In this document: positions 24,996 to 34,052 of the stretch, piece by piece | How the letters are laid out: every line of letters starts with the position of its first letter | Numbering within the stretch: the stretch's first letter is position 1 | Source: Lachnospiraceae bacterium | Lineage (GTDB): Bacteria; Bacillota; Clostridia; Lachnospirales; Lachnospiraceae | Assembly (NCBI GenBank): GCA_009779895.1 | Contig: WRBB01000007.1 | Location: 29,165-93,164 of the forward strand | DNA length: 64,000 nt | Reading direction: 5' to 3' | Made by a program: the position numbers and the translations under genes | Notes under the pieces: generated by a model | What the model was told of the DNA's origin: nothing | Database searches by the model: none | Seen by the model: only the letters and a program-made list of their open reading frames with translations

Positions 24996-25934
24996 CTAAA
25001 CACTTTTTGCAATTTCACTTAATTTTTCCAAACACTGTTCATCTATATCTATATGAAATACTTCCGCAATCACCTGCGTCCAACCATGAATAAAGTAAAT
25101 CCAACCGTCTTCCACAAACAAACGTCTTTCCTTGGCTTGTGCTTGCGCTTGATACATAAATATCAAATCACCCCTATAATTGATTTCCCAAACCAAACTA
25201 TCCATAGGAAACACACAAGCATCCGTAAGAGGGGAACCCGGCATATCCTTGCCTAAACCCGTTGCGTTTACAATCAAAGAACGGGGTTTTAAGCTTGCTA
25301 ATGTCTTGTCATTATCCACCGGTGTCGGATTGTGTGTGTACTCCATTTTTGTTTTTGGATTCAAACCTTTCAAATGCGCTTTGGCCGACTCTAACCGAGG
25401 TATACTTCGATTGGCCAATATGATTTTGCCCGGTACATTACTTCCAAATTTTTCTTGGGTCAAATACATACTCATAGCCAAACTACTGCCACCGGCACCT
25501 AATAAAAGTACATCACCATCAAAATCTTTCCAATAATTTGCCGGCACAAAATGCTCCAACGCCAAACCACTGGAAATCGGATCCTTTGCATGGGCACAAA
25601 AATCATTGCCCTTTTTCGAAATACAAGAAATCTCATTTAATGCCGCTGCGTAAGGATCTATATATGTAAACATATCTTTACACGCATGAAACAAATCGAT
25701 CTTATGTGTTGTCACTAAGGCTCCCAGTGAAAGAGGGTCATTTTTAATAAAATCTACCGCCTCACGATAATCTTCATCCGGACCATGAATAGGAAGATCA
25801 ATGCCTTTTATCACGGCATCTTTCAAATCCAGGGCACGCGCCCATTCCGGAAAAACGCTCATAATAGAAGATTTTGCTGTTGTAACTCCAATAAAATATA
25901 ACGTTGGTTGTGTTGCCTTTTTGTATTTTCCCAT
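24996..25934 (-). CDS. Shikimate-dehydrogenase-like oxidoreductase
   Basis: A 312-residue protein with the AroE fold: an N-terminal substrate domain (TTHKIDLFHACKD resembles the TIPHK segment), then a Rossmann domain with VLLLGAGGSSLAMSM and the VNATGLGKD motif seen in shikimate dehydrogenases as NATPIGM/NATSVGM. It lacks a typical AroE start and the operon has nothing to do with aromatic synthesis, so it probably oxidises a polyol or sugar acid, as quinate/shikimate relatives do. The exact reaction is unknown. Confidence 0.72.
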   Translation of the reverse strand: MGKYKKATQPTLYFIGVTTAKSSIMSVFPEWARALDLKDAVIKGIDLPIHGPDEDYREAVDFIKNDPLSLGALVTTHKIDLFHACKDMFTYIDPYAAALNEISCISKKGNDFCAHAKDPISSGLALEHFVPANYWKDFDGDVLLLGAGGSSLAMSMYLTQEKFGSNVPGKIILANRSIPRLESAKAHLKGLNPKTKMEYTHNPTPVDNDKTLASLKPRSLIVNATGLGKDMPGSPLTDACVFPMDSLVWEINYRGDLIFMYQAQAQAKERRLFVEDGWIYFIHGWTQVIAEVFHIDIDEQCLEKLSEIAKSV

Positions 25935-25973
25935 AAAAACATTTTCCTCTCTAAATTAACTATTATCAACCCA

Positions 25974-26963
25974 TCACTTAACCACAAAACTTCGTGAAGA
26001 ACGATCTGTATTAATCGCAATGGCAATTAAAATAATGGCACCATATACAATGCTTTGCCAAAACACATTCACGCCAACAATATTCATACCATTTTGAATC
26101 ATAGCAACAATAAACACACCTAATATTGTATTTAAAACGCTTCCTGCACCACCCACCAAAGAGGTACCGCCAAGCACTACAGCCGAAATAACCATCAAAG
26201 TAAATGCTTCACCGGCAGTAGGGGCGGCACTTCTCGCTTTTGCCATCAAAAAAATGGCACCCAAAGCCGTACAAAATCCATTCATCGCAAATACGGTAAT
26301 TTTAATCCGGTCTACCGGAAGTCCGGCCAGTCGAGCTGTTCGTTCATTGCCACCAATCGCATACACACCACGTCCAAAAGATGTTCGTGTTAACAATATA
26401 TAATAAACCACAATCACAATAAAAGCAATAAGCAAAGGCAAACCTAATGGACCAAAAGAAATATTATACCAGTTAATGGTTGCCCAAAGTGGCTGTGGTA
26501 AAAAAACAGATGCATTTTGAATCAACAGTGCTGCAGATGCCCAAATAGACATAAACGCTAAGGATGCAATAAAGGATGGTGCCTTTGTTTTTACATGAAT
26601 CAATCCCAATAAAATACCTGAGACAATCGCCGCAATTAAAGTCAACAGAAATGCTACGATCGCTGCAACCACCACCATACCCGGATTTGCTTCAACCGTT
26701 TCTAAAAAACGCAGCAAAATTGTAATAACCAACACGTTGGCCGCAGAACAAAGAGCACCTATCGAGAGATCTATTGATCCTAAGAGCAAAACCGGTGTCA
26801 TACCTGCCGCCATAATCATTAGGGGAGCTGTGTCACTTAACAGGCTATTGATGTTCGCCGCATTCAAAAAACGAGGCTCTATCATTGTAAATATCGCTAT
26901 CAACAAAACCATTACAGCAATGCTGAAATAGGTATTAAAATACTTTCTCTGTATGGCTTTCAT
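25974..26963 (-). CDS. CUT2 ABC transporter permease 2, system B
   Basis: A 329-residue RbsC-type permease with about ten membrane helices and signatures LLLGSIDLSIGALC, TARLAGLPVDRIK and GGTSLVGGAGSV. System B encodes two different permeases on either side of the ATPase gene, so the channel is probably a heterodimer, unlike systems A, C, D and E with one permease each. AGGAGAATAAAT precedes the start codon. Confidence 0.9.
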   Translation of the reverse strand: MKAIQRKYFNTYFSIAVMVLLIAIFTMIEPRFLNAANINSLLSDTAPLMIMAAGMTPVLLLGSIDLSIGALCSAANVLVITILLRFLETVEANPGMVVVAAIVAFLLTLIAAIVSGILLGLIHVKTKAPSFIASLAFMSIWASAALLIQNASVFLPQPLWATINWYNISFGPLGLPLLIAFIVIVVYYILLTRTSFGRGVYAIGGNERTARLAGLPVDRIKITVFAMNGFCTALGAIFLMAKARSAAPTAGEAFTLMVISAVVLGGTSLVGGAGSVLNTILGVFIVAMIQNGMNIVGVNVFWQSIVYGAIILIAIAINTDRSSRSFVVK

Positions 26964-26988
26964 ATATTTATTCTCCTCACACCTTTTG

Positions 26989-28518
26989 CTAAACCATTAA
27001 GCTTACTAAATCAACCTGGCTCGGCTTCTCTCCAACAGCCGCATTAAACTCTCCGGTGATTAAACCGTCTCGCATGACCAATACCCGATTGCTCATACTG
27101 CTACACTCTTCTAAGGTATCTCCCAGCAAAATGACAGACTTACCCTCCGCAACAATATCTCGAATCAAGTTATAAATTTCTTCTTTTGCACCAACATCCA
27201 CGCCTCTGGTTGGATGATTTAATATCAATACATCCGCCTCTGATACAAGGGCACGAGAAAATACTACTTTCTGTTGATTTCCACCGGAAAGCTGTATCAC
27301 AAGCTCATCTCCACCATTGGTCTTAATATTCAATTTTTTAATCCACTCTTTTGCCTGTTCCCCTACACGTTTTCGAGAAACAAGTCCATTTTTCTTTAAC
27401 AGTTTTGCATTGGAAAGAGCAATATTGTCCTCAACCGACAAGCTTCGAATCACACCCTCTACAAGACGTTCTTTGGGAATCATCAAAATACCATCTTTCA
27501 AAGCATGTACGGGAGCACTATATTTAACAGCTCTACCCTTTACCGTCAACGCACCGCTTGTAGGCTTCTCATCTCCACAAAGAACCGAACATATCTCTTC
27601 CTTTCCGGAACCTACTACGCCACAGAAGCCTAAGATTTCTCCCTTGTGTAATTTAAAACTACAATGCTTAAATTTACCCCAAAGCCCTAAGTCATTGGCT
27701 TCTAAAATCACTTCATCTGATGGCTCTGATTGCTTTTCCAACTTATAATACTCTGTCGTTGTTTCACGACCAACCATCAACTCATACAATATACGTTCTG
27801 TCGCCGCTTCAACCGGCATGTTCCCGGCATTTCCACCATCTTTATACACATAAACACGATCTGAAATTTCCAATACTTCATCCAAACGATGCGATACAAA
27901 AACTACAGAATGGCCTTTTGCTGTTAATTTACGTATCTCAACAAAAAGTCGCTGCGTTTCTTCTTCATTTAAAACAGAAGTCGGTTCATCCAATAAAATC
28001 AGACATTTTTCATCACCCTCTTTTTGCTTGGTAATATTAACCACTTTTGCAATTTCAATCATCTGTCTCGTTGCAAAGTTTAAATCAATCACTTTCTTTC
28101 TAGGGTTAATAAAATCACTACCCACCTCAGCCAATACGCCTTTGGCATCTTCATACATCTTCTTCCAATTGACGATACCAAACTTTCTGAAGTCTTTCTC
28201 ATGACCAAAAAATATATTTTGCCCAACGGATAAGCTAGTAATCAACGACTGCTCTTGATATACCATACCCACACCCGCCGCATTTGCATCCAAAGGATTT
28301 TTGGGTGAAAACGCTTTTCCGTGCATCATCATTTCACCGATATCCTGCCCTTGCACACCAATAATAATCTTAAGTAACGTAGATTTTCCGGCACCATTCT
28401 CACCGATTAAGCCAATCACTTCTCCTTCATAAACATCTAAATCAACACCCTTTAAGGCTTGTGTTTCATAAAAGGATTTTTTTATGTTTTTTGCAGAAAA
28501 CATTAACTTTTTTTCCAT
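26989..28518 (-). CDS. CUT2 ABC transporter double ATPase with altered second Walker B, system B
   Basis: Start at ATG 28518 after GGGGAG; the frame is open to 28545. A 509-residue double ATPase. Domain 1 is intact (GENGAGKST, LLDEPTSVLN). In domain 2 the signature LSGGNQQK is present but Walker B reads LILNHPTRGVDVGAK, so the usual Asp-Glu pair is Asn-His: the metal-contacting and catalytic acids are gone. This suggests one active and one inactive site, fitting a heterodimeric permease pair. Gene order is permease, ATPase, permease. Confidence 0.9.
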   Translation of the reverse strand: MEKKLMFSAKNIKKSFYETQALKGVDLDVYEGEVIGLIGENGAGKSTLLKIIIGVQGQDIGEMMMHGKAFSPKNPLDANAAGVGMVYQEQSLITSLSVGQNIFFGHEKDFRKFGIVNWKKMYEDAKGVLAEVGSDFINPRKKVIDLNFATRQMIEIAKVVNITKQKEGDEKCLILLDEPTSVLNEEETQRLFVEIRKLTAKGHSVVFVSHRLDEVLEISDRVYVYKDGGNAGNMPVEAATERILYELMVGRETTTEYYKLEKQSEPSDEVILEANDLGLWGKFKHCSFKLHKGEILGFCGVVGSGKEEICSVLCGDEKPTSGALTVKGRAVKYSAPVHALKDGILMIPKERLVEGVIRSLSVEDNIALSNAKLLKKNGLVSRKRVGEQAKEWIKKLNIKTNGGDELVIQLSGGNQQKVVFSRALVSEADVLILNHPTRGVDVGAKEEIYNLIRDIVAEGKSVILLGDTLEECSSMSNRVLVMRDGLITGEFNAAVGEKPSQVDLVSLMV

Positions 28519-28541
28519 ATCCGCTCCCCTTTCGAAACATA

Positions 28542-29561
28542 TCATTTACTGATGATTGTGGCACCACGTTTTACTGTCAAAATCACAGCAATCAAAATGA
28601 TTGCACCCTCTATACCGGTTCGAATATGAGGATTAATACCAACCATGGTCAAACCATTAAACAACACCGTCATAATCAATACACCGATAAGCGTATTTAC
28701 AACACCACCTTTGCCGCCGGAAAGTGCCGTACCACCAATTACAACCGCAGCCTGAGCCGGAAACATCAATCCTGTACCAATACCAACCTGACCTTGCCCC
28801 AAACGAAGCGCGCCAACCACACCGGCTACCCCAAAGCAAAATCCTGCTAACGTAAATACCATTACTTTCACACGGCTCACATTCACACCAACTGCACGTG
28901 GAACTGTTTCGTCAGTCCCCACCGCATAAACATAACGACCAAAAGGCGTATATTCCTGTATAAAAAAACATATTACAAATACAATAATCGCGACCCAAGC
29001 GATTGCCGGAATTCCCAAAAAACTCATTTGCGGAACACTCCTAAAAAATGGGTCTTCTATCGTAGGATGTATCCCACCATATGAAAGCATCCCTATTCCA
29101 ATGCAAATATTCATAAACGCAAAACTTACCATAAACGAGGGGATTTTTAATTTTACATGCATCATACCAATGATAAAACCAATCAATACACTACAAAATA
29201 TCGCCAAAACCAATCCCCAAATACCTAAGTCAAATTCCGTTCTTGTATTTAATAGAAAAACACCTGCCAATGAACCTGCCATACCTACAGTTCCATTAAT
29301 GGATAAATCAATACTACCAATCATAATAACAAAAGTAAGCCCCAGAGCTACCATCAGGGGAATTGACATCTGATTTAATAGAGCTACTAAGTTACCAACA
29401 CTAAAAAAAGCATTCCCCATAATCGCTGTGAATACTACAATCATCACAACCAATACCAAAATTGGTGTCCATTTCATCAAACGCTCTTTTTTATGATCCA
29501 ATTTAATCTTTGCGGCAAACTCATCTGTAATTGTCATTGTTTTTGCATTCGCTCTAGCCAT
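28542..29561 (-). CDS. CUT2 ABC transporter permease 1, system B
   Basis: A 339-residue RbsC-type permease. It has a 30-residue charged cytoplasmic start, then about ten helices, with the signatures MIGSIDLSINGTVG and GGTALSGGKGGVV. It is clearly different from permease 2 downstream. GGGAGAG lies ahead of ATG 29561. It follows the binding-protein gene, from which it is separated by a 12-bp hairpin. Confidence 0.9.
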   Translation of the reverse strand: MARANAKTMTITDEFAAKIKLDHKKERLMKWTPILVLVVMIVVFTAIMGNAFFSVGNLVALLNQMSIPLMVALGLTFVIMIGSIDLSINGTVGMAGSLAGVFLLNTRTEFDLGIWGLVLAIFCSVLIGFIIGMMHVKLKIPSFMVSFAFMNICIGIGMLSYGGIHPTIEDPFFRSVPQMSFLGIPAIAWVAIIVFVICFFIQEYTPFGRYVYAVGTDETVPRAVGVNVSRVKVMVFTLAGFCFGVAGVVGALRLGQGQVGIGTGLMFPAQAAVVIGGTALSGGKGGVVNTLIGVLIMTVLFNGLTMVGINPHIRTGIEGAIILIAVILTVKRGATIISK

Positions 29562-29614
29562 TTATCTCTCTCCCATTCTTTTACCAAACGAGGATTTCTT
29601 TTTTTGTATACACA

Positions 29615-29646
29615 AGGGTTGGAAATCACTTTTTATTTCCAACCCT
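29615..29646 (-). repeat. Hairpin after the binding-protein gene, system B
   Basis: AGGGTTGGAAAT (29615-29626) and ATTTCCAACCCT (29635-29646) form a perfect 12-bp stem with an 8-base loop, 36 bases after the binding-protein stop. No T-run follows on the minus strand. Confidence 0.7.
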
Positions 29647-29682
29647 ATGTACATATTGTCCTATCTCTTTAAAGCGTGCAAA

Positions 29683-30894
29683 CTATTCCATTGCAGATGC
29701 TCTTGCATAAAAGATATTTGTAAAATCAAAACTTGGTGCATTTTCTACAAAATCAGCAAAAAATTGCTCCACGTTATCTGTTGTTACCAAAACAGACGGT
29801 GTAAAGAACTCTCTATATCCTTGCGGCAATTCCTCTACATCAAGCAATCCTGTCCAAGCTGCATAAGCGATGGCCAAAGTATAACTACTTTGTAAGAAAC
29901 CATTGGCTGAAACAGTTGCTACCGCATTTCCTGCTCTTACCGCCGCTACCATATCATCTGTTGCGTCAATACCTGTTACACCTACTTCTCCTAAAAGCCC
30001 TGCATTATCCAACGCTTGTAATACACCGGTCGCCATGTTATCATTGGCACACCAAATTCCACCTACATCAGGGGTTACATTTAACCATGTTTCTGTCAAA
30101 GTAAGGGCTTCCGCAGTCAACCAATTGCCGGTATCTTCATGTGCAACCGTGATACCCGGAAACGACTCCAAAGCTGCATCAAAGCCACGTCTACGATCGA
30201 TTGCCGCAGTATTTCCAAGCATACCCTCGATTACAAAAACATTGCCTTCACCACCCATGTTTTCAAATAGCAATCTGGCTGTTTCATAACCACCCGTAAA
30301 ATTATCCGCCGAAGTATGAATCACCCAATTTGGTGTAAAGTCCATTGGACCGACACCGTCAGGCTTGTTCCAAGCAGTTCCCATAAATCCGCCGCCCTCT
30401 GCCATCGCTTCTGCCAAGGCAGGTGCAATTGCAGATTCATTTGGATCCGCATAAGCGATTGCATTACCACCGGCTAGTGCTGAAAATTGGCGCATATTAT
30501 TAATCTCTACGTCATTGGAACCACCTGAATCCAATACTTGCGTTGTATGCGCTTGCCCTATGCTATCTAACCATTCAGAAAACATATTCATACCCTCAAT
30601 TTTCGTTACGATATATGGGTTGTCTAAGCCACGAATTGAAACGGCAATATGAAGTTCTGTATCCAATTTCTCTTGTGGAATCTGAGAAGGATCCAAAACA
30701 AAGCTTGACCAATCTGTAGCACCGGCATCCGGTGCTTCCGCCTCATCCGGCTCTTCTGCTACATCGGCATCATCCGCAGGAGCTTCCGCTACAGGTGCTT
30801 CTGTACCTGTATCACCCGAATCTGAATCTGTACAAGCAACTAAGCCCATCATCATCAACCCAACAACAAGTAACAATGCAATCATTTTTTTCAT
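29683..30894 (-). CDS. Sugar-binding lipoprotein of ABC transporter, system B
   Basis: Start at ATG 30894 after AAAGGAGG; 403 residues. Lipobox near GLVAC, then a long acidic Ala/Glu/Asp/Pro linker (about residues 24-60) and a type I periplasmic-binding fold (LHIAVSIRGLDNPYIV, VFVIEGMLGNTAAIDRR, WCANDNMATGVLQAL, VTGIDATDDMVAAV). Larger than the other binding proteins here, mostly because of the linker and extra loops. First gene of the system B operon. Confidence 0.9.
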   Translation of the reverse strand: MKKMIALLLVVGLMMMGLVACTDSDSGDTGTEAPVAEAPADDADVAEEPDEAEAPDAGATDWSSFVLDPSQIPQEKLDTELHIAVSIRGLDNPYIVTKIEGMNMFSEWLDSIGQAHTTQVLDSGGSNDVEINNMRQFSALAGGNAIAYADPNESAIAPALAEAMAEGGGFMGTAWNKPDGVGPMDFTPNWVIHTSADNFTGGYETARLLFENMGGEGNVFVIEGMLGNTAAIDRRRGFDAALESFPGITVAHEDTGNWLTAEALTLTETWLNVTPDVGGIWCANDNMATGVLQALDNAGLLGEVGVTGIDATDDMVAAVRAGNAVATVSANGFLQSSYTLAIAYAAWTGLLDVEELPQGYREFFTPSVLVTTDNVEQFFADFVENAPSFDFTNIFYARASAME

Positions 30895-30922
30895 ACCTAT
30901 ATCCTCCTTTTGGATTATCCCA

Positions 30923-30944
30923 GACATAGCAATGTTGCTATGTC
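30923..30944. promoter_or_regulatory. Operator candidate of system B
   Basis: Perfect 10-bp arms GACATAGCAA and TTGCTATGTC around a TG centre, between the -10 box and the binding-protein start. An overlapping pair CAATGTT/AACATTG (30930-30936, 30947-30953) adds a second symmetry. System B has no regulator gene of its own in the window. Confidence 0.65.
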
Positions 30945-30963
30945 ATAACATTGTATTGATAAA

Positions 30964-30992
30964 ATTATATCATTATCTTTTTAAAAAATCAA
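30964..30992 (-). promoter_or_regulatory. Promoter of the system B operon
   Basis: On the minus strand TTGATT (30992-30987) and TATAAT (30969-30964) are 17 bases apart, immediately downstream of the terminator of system C. Confidence 0.72.
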
Positions 30993-30994
30993 TT

Positions 30995-31036
30995 AAAAAA
31001 ATCAGCGATAAGGTTTATCCTATCGCTGATTTTTTT
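30995..31036 (-). terminator. Terminator of the system C operon
   Basis: Stem AAATCAGCGATAAGG against CCTATCGCTGATTT (one bulged A), A-run on one side and T-run on the other, so it works for the minus-strand operon ending at 31046. Confidence 0.85.
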
Positions 31037-31045
31037 ACGAAAACA

Positions 31046-32071
31046 CTATTTTTGTACATCAATCAATACTTTCATGGTCGTTTCTCTATTTGCATCAATA
31101 AATTCATATGCCTCTTTATACTTCGCAAAAGGAAAATGCTTACTTACCAATGGAGCCAATTTCACCTTACCTTGATTCACCAGTTCGATTGCTTCAATGT
31201 AATGCTCATTGCGATACATCATACTGTTGTACAAACACAATTCTTTGTCATTTGCCAAAGCAAGATTTACAGTAGCCAACCCATCAAAAACTGCTACCAC
31301 AATAATCGTAGAACCTTTGCGGGCATATTGAATCGCTTGACCAATCGTAGTATCATTTCCGGCACAATCAAAGATAACATCCGCTTTATCTGCGCCAAAA
31401 TGCTCTGAAATGGCATCACCTAAATCAACATTTTTTGTATTGACGCAAATATCAATGCCACATTCCTTGGCTTTATCCAAACGGAAATCACTAATATCAC
31501 TAATCATTACCTGGGCCGCACCCATACCTTTGGCCGCCTGTGCCAAAAGATTTCCAATGGGACCTGCACCCAATACCACCACCTTCGCCCCGGCAATATC
31601 TCCTGCTTGGCACACTGCATGAACACCTACTGCAAGGGGTTCAATCATAGCACCATCTTCAAAACTCATACCATCCGGCAACACAGTAACCTTTTCTGCT
31701 GCCACAAGAAAATATTCAGAGGCAGCACCTGTACATTGAAAACCCATTACTTTTAGTTCTTCACAAAGATTATATTTTCCATGACGGCAGGGGTAACATA
31801 CACCACAAACTTCCTGGGGTTGAATGGTCGCTCTTTGACCAACTTTCAAACGTTCTACGCCCTCACCCAATTCTACAATCTCCCCGGAAACTTCATGGCC
31901 TTGTGTCACAGGATAAGACGTAAATGGATGCTTGCCATGATATACATGAATGTCAGAACCACAAACACCAATTTCCATCATACGCAATAAAACTTGCCCT
32001 TTGCCCGGTTTTACATCTCTCACTTCTCGAAAAGTAATAACACCCGGTGCTGTCATAACTTGTTGTAACAT
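31046..32071 (-). CDS. Zinc-dependent sorbitol/threonine-type dehydrogenase
   Basis: ATG 32071 lies after AAAGGAGAG; 341 residues. Medium-chain dehydrogenase with catalytic zinc ligands in GVCGSDIHVYHG and QGHEVSGEIVE, the structural zinc lobe CGVCYPCRHGKYNLC, and Rossmann VVLGAGPIGNLLAQ. It oxidises a secondary alcohol of a polyol or sugar with NAD(P). Last gene of system C; works with the SMP-30-like lactonase and two short-chain dehydrogenases in the same operon. Confidence 0.9.
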   Translation of the reverse strand: MLQQVMTAPGVITFREVRDVKPGKGQVLLRMMEIGVCGSDIHVYHGKHPFTSYPVTQGHEVSGEIVELGEGVERLKVGQRATIQPQEVCGVCYPCRHGKYNLCEELKVMGFQCTGAASEYFLVAAEKVTVLPDGMSFEDGAMIEPLAVGVHAVCQAGDIAGAKVVVLGAGPIGNLLAQAAKGMGAAQVMISDISDFRLDKAKECGIDICVNTKNVDLGDAISEHFGADKADVIFDCAGNDTTIGQAIQYARKGSTIIVVAVFDGLATVNLALANDKELCLYNSMMYRNEHYIEAIELVNQGKVKLAPLVSKHFPFAKYKEAYEFIDANRETTMKVLIDVQK

Positions 32072-32094
32072 AATATCTCTCCTTTTCAAACGCC

Positions 32095-33087
32095 TTAAGG
32101 TTCAATTTCCAACAAACTCATCGTTGCAGGTAACTCATGGGCTGTATTAACCTTGTCACCACCGGTCACACAATCAAAACAAGAAACCGCAATCTTTCCG
32201 TTCCACACACAAGGCTCACCCGGTTGATCCAATTCACCATTTACACCATCGGTATCCGGGCTTTGCGCAATTCGTGTCACCTTTCCACTCGGATCAATCT
32301 TCGCAATGGCATTGACCACAAAATCTGCCACATATATATTGCCGTATTCATCAATCGTCATACCATCTGTGGAACGTAAATTCTCCGGATCCTTTGCAAA
32401 AGATACATTTTCTTTGATGCTGCCATCCGGATTAAAACGAATCTTAAATACCTCACCATCACCAAAATTACCCACATATAGATTGCCTGCTTTATCAAAA
32501 ACAATACCATCCATACCATACTGATCATCCGGATTGTAAGTTTCGTATGTGACAAAAATATTTTCATCTTCCAGCGTATTCGTGATTTGAATGTTTTCAT
32601 CATCCAAATGAAAACGATAAACACAACTAAGCAAATTGCCGCTTTTTGTTTTCACTTTTGTTAACAAACTTTGCGTCACATAAATATAATCACCTTGAAT
32701 ACGTATTCCATTGGGATGTTCCATACCATCAGCTACTACCGTAGTTTTTTCAATCACATCCCCATTCATACGAACACGAATAATCCGACCTTGAAACGCC
32801 AAACGCGCATCATTTCCCCAGCCTTGATTGTCTACAATATACAAATCATCATCGGGGCCATAGGCCAAACCCATGGCACGAGCCTCTCCCGTTTTCTCAC
32901 TCAGGGGTACATCAAACCACTTTCTTACATTACCCTTTGTATCCACCTTACAAATACAACTCGGTTTTGACATATCAGCAAAATTGGGACAGGATAAAAT
33001 CAAATTTCCCTCTTTATCAATCTCCATGCCATCCGGTGTAACAGCATACTCCTCCGGCAATAAACATAATAATTTTGGTTCTTGCAC
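32095..33087 (-). CDS. SMP-30/gluconolactonase-family protein
   Basis: A 330-residue six-bladed beta-propeller of the SMP-30/strictosidine-synthase group, seen from repeated blades such as VTPDGMEIDKEGNLILS, GLAYGPDDDLYIVDNQGW, HPNGIRIQGDYIYVTQS, GMDGIVFDKAGNLYVGNFGDG and TDGMTIDEYGNIYVADF. Acidic residues at blade tops would bind a divalent metal. It most likely opens a sugar lactone made by one of the neighbouring dehydrogenases. No signal peptide, so cytoplasmic. Confidence 0.85.
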   Translation of the reverse strand: MQEPKLLCLLPEEYAVTPDGMEIDKEGNLILSCPNFADMSKPSCICKVDTKGNVRKWFDVPLSEKTGEARAMGLAYGPDDDLYIVDNQGWGNDARLAFQGRIIRVRMNGDVIEKTTVVADGMEHPNGIRIQGDYIYVTQSLLTKVKTKSGNLLSCVYRFHLDDENIQITNTLEDENIFVTYETYNPDDQYGMDGIVFDKAGNLYVGNFGDGEVFKIRFNPDGSIKENVSFAKDPENLRSTDGMTIDEYGNIYVADFVVNAIAKIDPSGKVTRIAQSPDTDGVNGELDQPGEPCVWNGKIAVSCFDCVTGGDKVNTAHELPATMSLLEIEP

Positions 33088-33113
33088 TTTATCGTACCTC
33101 CTTGACCTTACTT

Positions 33114-33890
33114 TTATACACAGCTAAAGCAACCATCAATCACCAGATCACTACCGTTGGTAAAGCTTGCTGCATCAGACAGCAAGTAAATAACACCACC
33201 TGCCAGCTCTTCCGGTTGACCATAGCGTTCCATCGGTGTCAAATCCATCCATCTGTCTTGCCAATCTTGCCTCACATGGCAAGTCAATTCTGTATACATA
33301 TAACCCGGGCTAACGCTATTCACACGAATACCATCTTTGCAATACTCTACTGCAAGGCTTTTTGTCAAATGAATCACGCCTGCTTTTGAAGTATTATAAG
33401 ACGCCTGCTCTTGCGGCCAATTCACAATATGACCTGACATAGATGCCGTATTTACAATAGAACCTTTTTTGCCATTTGCAATCAAATATTTTGCAAACTC
33501 ACTGGCAACATAATATACACCATTTAAGTTTACATCAATTACTTTTAACCACTCCGCAGGTGTTACTTCTTTTGCTGATTTATGAAGAACAATGCCGGCA
33601 TTGTTAAACAACAAATCCAATGTTCCCATCTCTGCGCCCGCTTTTTCAATCGCAACTTTCACAGCATCCGGATCTGTCACATCCACTTCAAATGCAGTCA
33701 CTTTTTTGCCTGTAGCTTTTGCAATCTCATCTGCCGCTACCTTAGCTTTCTCTCCTTGCACATCAAAAATAGCAATCTCTGCTCCAACCTCAGCTATCTT
33801 TTGGGCAACTACCCTACCAATTCCTTGCGCACCGCCGGTTACAACAACAACCTTACCCTCTAAAGAAAACAGTTTTTCCAATGCAGTCAT
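33114..33890 (-). CDS. Short-chain dehydrogenase/reductase 1, system C
   Basis: A 258-residue classical SDR. Cofactor motif TGGAQGIG near residue 19, NNAG in DLLFNNAGIV, catalytic Ser in NTASMSG and Y-x3-K in SYNTSKAG. Members in sugar operons act as gluconate 5-dehydrogenase, 2-deoxygluconate dehydrogenase or fucose/arabinose dehydrogenases. It differs clearly from SDR 2 upstream. CTCCTTC on the plus strand corresponds to a GAAGGAG ribosome site. Confidence 0.9.
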   Translation of the reverse strand: MTALEKLFSLEGKVVVVTGGAQGIGRVVAQKIAEVGAEIAIFDVQGEKAKVAADEIAKATGKKVTAFEVDVTDPDAVKVAIEKAGAEMGTLDLLFNNAGIVLHKSAKEVTPAEWLKVIDVNLNGVYYVASEFAKYLIANGKKGSIVNTASMSGHIVNWPQEQASYNTSKAGVIHLTKSLAVEYCKDGIRVNSVSPGYMYTELTCHVRQDWQDRWMDLTPMERYGQPEELAGGVIYLLSDAASFTNGSDLVIDGCFSCV

Positions 33891-33938
33891 TTTAAAAATC
33901 CTCCTTCACTTAAAACATCTTTATTATCATTTCCATTG

Positions 33939-34034
33939 TTACACACTATTTACAATAAACGGACATTCTTTCCCCGTCAATACATTCATCCAATTTTTTA
34001 CCAATATATTCACCATATTTTCCGCTTATTCTTT
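33939..34034 (-). pseudogene. Decayed C-terminal fragment of a D-2-hydroxyacid dehydrogenase
   Basis: The minus strand reads K-E-stop-AENMVNILVKNWMNVLTGKECPFIVN-S-V-stop. This aligns without gaps to the end of the hydroxyacid dehydrogenase at 22451-23401 (KEATENMANASVKNLMDVLTGKACPFIVN). An in-frame TAA at 34026-34028 and loss of the original stop show it is not functional. It fills the space between the two SDR genes, so a third dehydrogenase was probably replaced or lost here. Confidence 0.75.
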
Positions 34035-34052
34035 CTTTTCTCATTTTCATTA

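Noticed and set aside
25974..29561. System B as two separate importers
   Set aside because: There is a single ATPase and a single binding protein, and all genes are on one strand with short gaps, so two permeases of one transporter is simpler.
29903..30289. 128-codon plus-strand open frame
   Set aside because: Antisense to the system B binding protein; no start signal and low-complexity Ala/Pro/Ser composition.
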